Shown here one piece after another: positions 42,624 through 45,106 of a stretch of DNA of 45,106 nt; positions within the stretch are counted from its first letter, which is position 1; every line of letters begins with the position of its first letter. Origin of the DNA: an uncultured Brachyspira sp. (GTDB taxonomy: Bacteria > Spirochaetota > Brachyspiria > Brachyspirales > Brachyspiraceae); NCBI RefSeq assembly GCF_910588665.1, contig NZ_CAJUPR010000013.1, positions 160 through 45,265 of the forward strand, in the 5' to 3' direction. The notes under the pieces are model-generated. The model saw only the letters and a program-made list of their open reading frames with translations, searched no databases and had not been told where the DNA came from. A program made the translations under genes and the position numbers.

Positions 42624-42652
42624 AGTTTAGCAGTATTATATATATTTGTCAA
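42624..42652 (-). promoter_or_regulatory. Promoter for the cytidylate-kinase-like/PHP operon
   Basis: On the minus strand TTGACA (42647-42652) and TAAACT (42624-42629) with 17-base spacing, about 30 bases before the ATG at 42593. Confidence 0.45.
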
Positions 42653-42698
42653 ATTAAAAAACATAGCGCATAATAATTTAAAATACTTTTATTAAAAA

Positions 42699-43499
42699 TC
42701 AGAAAAAGTCTGAAAAAGTTTTTTCTTTTGCATTTTCATCTTTCATAACTCCTATATCATACAAATACCTAGTAACCGATAATGAAAAACTACCTTTTAT
42801 AGGAGTTTTAGGATATAGTATTATAATAGGCGTTCTCTTTTGTACTGAAATCATAACTTTTTCTTCATCAAAAAGAACAGGGCCCAAAAGAACCAAATTA
42901 ATATCTAATGAAAATTTTGCAGTTACTTTTTTAACTTCTCTATATAAATTAATAGCCCAGTCTATATTTTTTACTTTATTAACTATAAGATACATTTTAT
43001 CGGTCATATTATTAACATATATCATCTTCATAAGCCTGTAAAGATCCGTAAGCGATGTTATTTCAGGATTAGCTATAAGAATAATATCATCAGACATCTC
43101 ATAAAAACGCATCATAGGCTGAGTAATTCCAGCAGCATAATCTATGACAACATAATCATAATCTTCAGCCAAAATCTTTAAATCCTTAGCAAGATTTGAC
43201 AAATTAAAATCATTTTCAAATTGTACAAATCTCTGTATATTAACTCCTGCACTTATAACATCTATGCCATGTTCGCTTTTTATAACGCAGTCTTTTAATG
43301 TCAAAGCACCTTCAAAATATTCCTGTAATTTAGATTGAGGTTTTACATGAAGCAGTATAAAAACATTAGAACAGTTAATATCTATGTCAAATATTAAAAC
43401 CTTATATCCTCTAGAAGCCAGTTCTGCAGAGAAATTTACAGAGCATAAAGTTTTTCCTGCACCGCCCTTTCCGCTGGAAAAAGATATTATTCTTCCCAT
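42699..43499 (-). CDS. MinD/ParA-family ATPase, FlhG-like
   Basis: A 266-residue deviant-Walker ATPase. The N-terminal MGRIISFSSGKGGAGKT gives the P-loop with signature lysine (about residues 10-17). Next are VLIFDIDINCSNV (Walker A' region), VVIDYAAGI (Walker B) and the ANPEITSLTDLYRLMK motif typical of FlhG/MinD. A short C-terminal tail follows. FlhG controls flagellar number and position with FlhF; this would suit a spirochaete with periplasmic flagella, but flhF and other motility genes are not in the window. Starts 1 base after the stop of a small HEAT-repeat gene, so translation is coupled. The Walker B region reads DYAAGI rather than the usual DTPAGI. Confidence 0.8.
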   Translation of the reverse strand: MGRIISFSSGKGGAGKTLCSVNFSAELASRGYKVLIFDIDINCSNVFILLHVKPQSKLQEYFEGALTLKDCVIKSEHGIDVISAGVNIQRFVQFENDFNLSNLAKDLKILAEDYDYVVIDYAAGITQPMMRFYEMSDDIILIANPEITSLTDLYRLMKMIYVNNMTDKMYLIVNKVKNIDWAINLYREVKKVTAKFSLDINLVLLGPVLFDEEKVMISVQKRTPIIILYPKTPIKGSFSLSVTRYLYDIGVMKDENAKEKTFSDFF

Positions 43500-43500
43500 A

Positions 43501-43695
43501 TTATTGTCCTGTATACAATTTTAATACCTGAGCCACTCTAAAACGAACATTCTCGTCCCAATCCAGTATATGCGGCTTTAATGCTTTAATTACAGCCGTT
43601 TTGTTGGTATTATCTACATTTTTTGCCAATTCTTCAAGAGCTTCAAGTCTTTTTTCAACCTCTTCGCTTTCCAAAAGTGCAAAAATTTCTTTCAT
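43501..43695 (-). CDS. 64-residue HEAT-repeat protein
   Basis: A tiny protein of two HEAT-like helical units: SEEVEKRLEALEELAKNV and VIKALKPHILDWDENVRFRVAQVLKLY, with the conserved Asp/Val/Arg pattern (DENVRFRVAQVL). Too short for a free-standing superhelix, so it probably serves as an adaptor. It is translated directly ahead of the FlhG/MinD-like ATPase, from a shared near-consensus promoter. AAGGAAA ribosome-binding site about 8 bases upstream. The partner is likely the ATPase; this is inference from position. Confidence 0.75.
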   Translation of the reverse strand: MKEIFALLESEEVEKRLEALEELAKNVDNTNKTAVIKALKPHILDWDENVRFRVAQVLKLYTGQ

Positions 43696-43735
43696 AAACT
43701 TTCCTTAAAAAATCAAACAAATAATACTTTACTTA

Positions 43736-43763
43736 ATTATACATTATATAATATTTTTGTCAA
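43736..43763 (-). promoter_or_regulatory. Promoter for the HEAT/FlhG-like operon
   Basis: On the minus strand, consensus TTGACA (43758-43763) and perfect TATAAT (43736-43741) with 16-base spacing, about 40 bases before the ATG at 43695. One of the best promoter matches in the window. Confidence 0.65.
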
Positions 43764-43819
43764 AATATAAAATGATTAATTAAATTTAATTTTTATTCTG
43801 TTTAATAAAATTATCGTCA

Positions 43820-44779
43820 TTATAAAAAAGGTTTTTCTTTAGTAAAATCGGGCAGATAATTTTCAGAACTTTCTATTTCCTGAATTAATAGATTCTCAAA
43901 TCCCAAATCCAAAGCATAATTAACTATATCATCATATTCTTTTTTATACAATTTTCTGTTAATATTTTCAAAACTCAAAGCTTTAAACTTAGGACTATAC
44001 TGCGACATTAAAGATATAAAGCTATTTAAAAATCCTCTTTCCTTAAGCTCTATCAATATATCATAAGAATCCGATTCATTATTAGGAAGAACTAAATGTC
44101 TTATTATAATGCCTCTTTCAGCAATTTTTCTGTCATTAATATATAAATCTCCAACCTGACTTTTCATTATTTCCAAAGCATTTACTGCAGTATTAAAATA
44201 ATTTTCAGCTTTTGAATATTTAAAAGCTTTATCATCAAAAACATATTTTAAATCAGGCAGATATATATCAACAATGCCTTCTAAACAATCTAAAAGTTCT
44301 TTTGTATCATAACCATTTGTATTATAAACTATAGGCAAATTGAGCCCTTTTTCCAAAGCGTATTTTAATCCTTTCAAAACAGGATATATCACATGAGAGG
44401 CACTTACCAAATTTATATTTTCAGCCCCCTGATTTTCCAAATACAAAAAATAATCGCCCAATGTTTTGGTATTAATTATACTGCCCAATCCTTCAGAGCT
44501 TATCTGATAATTCTGACAAAATACACAGTTTAAATTACATCTTGAAAAAAATACCGTACCGCTTCCGCCTTCTCCTGCAAGCATAGGTTCTTCTCCGAAA
44601 TGCAAAGTATGAGAAGCTGTTTTTATATGCTCCGTATCTTCAAAAATTTTACATCTTCCTATATTGTTTTTATTTCTATCAACATGACATATATGTCCGC
44701 AGCATATACAGCTGTTATAAAGAAGTTCAGCTTTTTCTAAAGCTTTGTATATATTTTTTAAATGTTTTTCATTATACAT
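43820..44779 (-). CDS. Radical SAM protein, PflX-like (COG1313 type)
   Basis: A 319-residue radical SAM enzyme. An N-terminal cysteine cluster (CICCGHICHVDRNKNNIGRC, residues 24-43) may bind zinc or a second Fe-S centre. The HFGEEPMLAGEGGSGTVFFS stretch precedes the radical SAM CxxxCxxC motif in CNLNCVFCQNYQIS (Cys 81, 85, 88). Related to pyruvate-formate-lyase activase-like PflX proteins of uncertain substrate. A glycyl-radical enzyme, which an activase would need, is not adjacent. Length is standard. No strong ribosome-binding site is seen; TTATCC-side sequence upstream reads AGGGATAAATT on the minus strand and could serve. Confidence 0.88.
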   Translation of the reverse strand: MYNEKHLKNIYKALEKAELLYNSCICCGHICHVDRNKNNIGRCKIFEDTEHIKTASHTLHFGEEPMLAGEGGSGTVFFSRCNLNCVFCQNYQISSEGLGSIINTKTLGDYFLYLENQGAENINLVSASHVIYPVLKGLKYALEKGLNLPIVYNTNGYDTKELLDCLEGIVDIYLPDLKYVFDDKAFKYSKAENYFNTAVNALEIMKSQVGDLYINDRKIAERGIIIRHLVLPNNESDSYDILIELKERGFLNSFISLMSQYSPKFKALSFENINRKLYKKEYDDIVNYALDLGFENLLIQEIESSENYLPDFTKEKPFL

Positions 44780-45106
44780 AATTTATCCCTATTAATTAAA
44801 AAATTATATATAAAAATATTATGCCTTTAAAATTAATAATTATTTATTGTCTGCTTCTAAATATTTAATAGCCCATTCAACTATTATGATGCATTGTGTT
44901 CTTACTCAGTAATTTTTTTGAGAAACATGCATTATTTTATCTTAAAATGCAAACTATAATACTGATTAATTTAACGCAATACATTTTATTAATAACTTTA
45001 TAATATTCTTATAAATCGCTGTATTAAGTAATAATTATTAAACTGATATAAAAAAATTATAAAATAAAACAGCCTATTATATTATAATAATAGACCGCTT
45101 CATTTT
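44780..45106. other. Gene-free end of the window with a possible C-terminal gene relic
   Basis: No complete gene. On the minus strand 44905-44840 encodes a short open tail (VRTQCIIIVEWAIKYLEADNK then stop), preceded in frame by a TGA at 44906-44908 and, before it, an ATG at 44932. It looks like the last codons of a lost or frameshifted gene, but no family is recognised. An AT-only stem (CTATTAT 45074-45080, ATAATAG 45087-45093) lies at the right edge. Confidence 0.35.

Overview
The window is a very AT-rich (visually well over 70% A+T), gene-dense chromosomal segment. It looks like a Brachyspira-type intestinal spirochaete. The reasons are inference: extreme A/T bias with AGA arginine codons, typical spirochaete gene content (a long TPR protein resembling the N-terminal part of spirochaetal GreA fusions, a FlhG/MinD-like ATPase), anaerobic Na+-decarboxylase metabolism, and a tRNA-Ile/tRNA-Ala pair that is not inside an rRNA operon. 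No phage, insertion sequence, CRISPR array or plasmid-type replication gene was found, so most of it reads as core chromosome.

Left part (1-9.4 kb): a glycosyltransferase and a convergent HAD phosphatase; an overlapping MoxR AAA+ ATPase / VWA pair (RavA-ViaA type); glutamate racemase on the other strand; then a three-gene membrane decarboxylase operon (gamma, biotinylated alpha, beta) with its own promoter and a strong terminator. 

9.5-18 kb: two Opp/Dpp-type ABC ATPases without permeases, followed by YqeK-type HD hydrolase and GTPase HflX. On the minus strand lie a small secreted CAP-domain protein, a solitary D12-class adenine methyltransferase with a long C-terminal extension, and the threonine genes thrC-thrB with a terminator.

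18-29.4 kb: uppP-ftsK on the minus strand, with a nested inverted repeat just before uppP; a CASTOR/POLLUX-like ion channel; a small exported ankyrin protein; the tRNA-Ile(GAT)-tRNA-Ala(TGC) pair; an AI-2E-family permease overlapping an SRPBCC protein; a DUF2156 protein; an FmdB zinc ribbon protein and rlmN.

29.4-37.3 kb: a large DUF4132 protein next to a dolichol-phosphate-mannose-synthase-like glycosyltransferase; convergent ftsY-aroA; an exported rubrerythrin with its own terminator; and a PLP aminotransferase.

37.4-45.1 kb, all minus strand: two overlapping TPR-type genes, a decayed TauE/SafE permease pseudogene, a PHP phosphoesterase, a cytidylate-kinase-like protein, a FlhG/MinD-like ATPase coupled to a 64-residue HEAT protein, and a PflX-type radical SAM protein. 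The most distinctive items are the TauE/SafE pseudogene, the orphan tRNA pair, the exported rubrerythrin, the membrane-anchored FtsY, the beta subunit with an extra exported N-terminus, and the GreA-like protein without a GreA domain. I did not find a convincing new multi-gene system.
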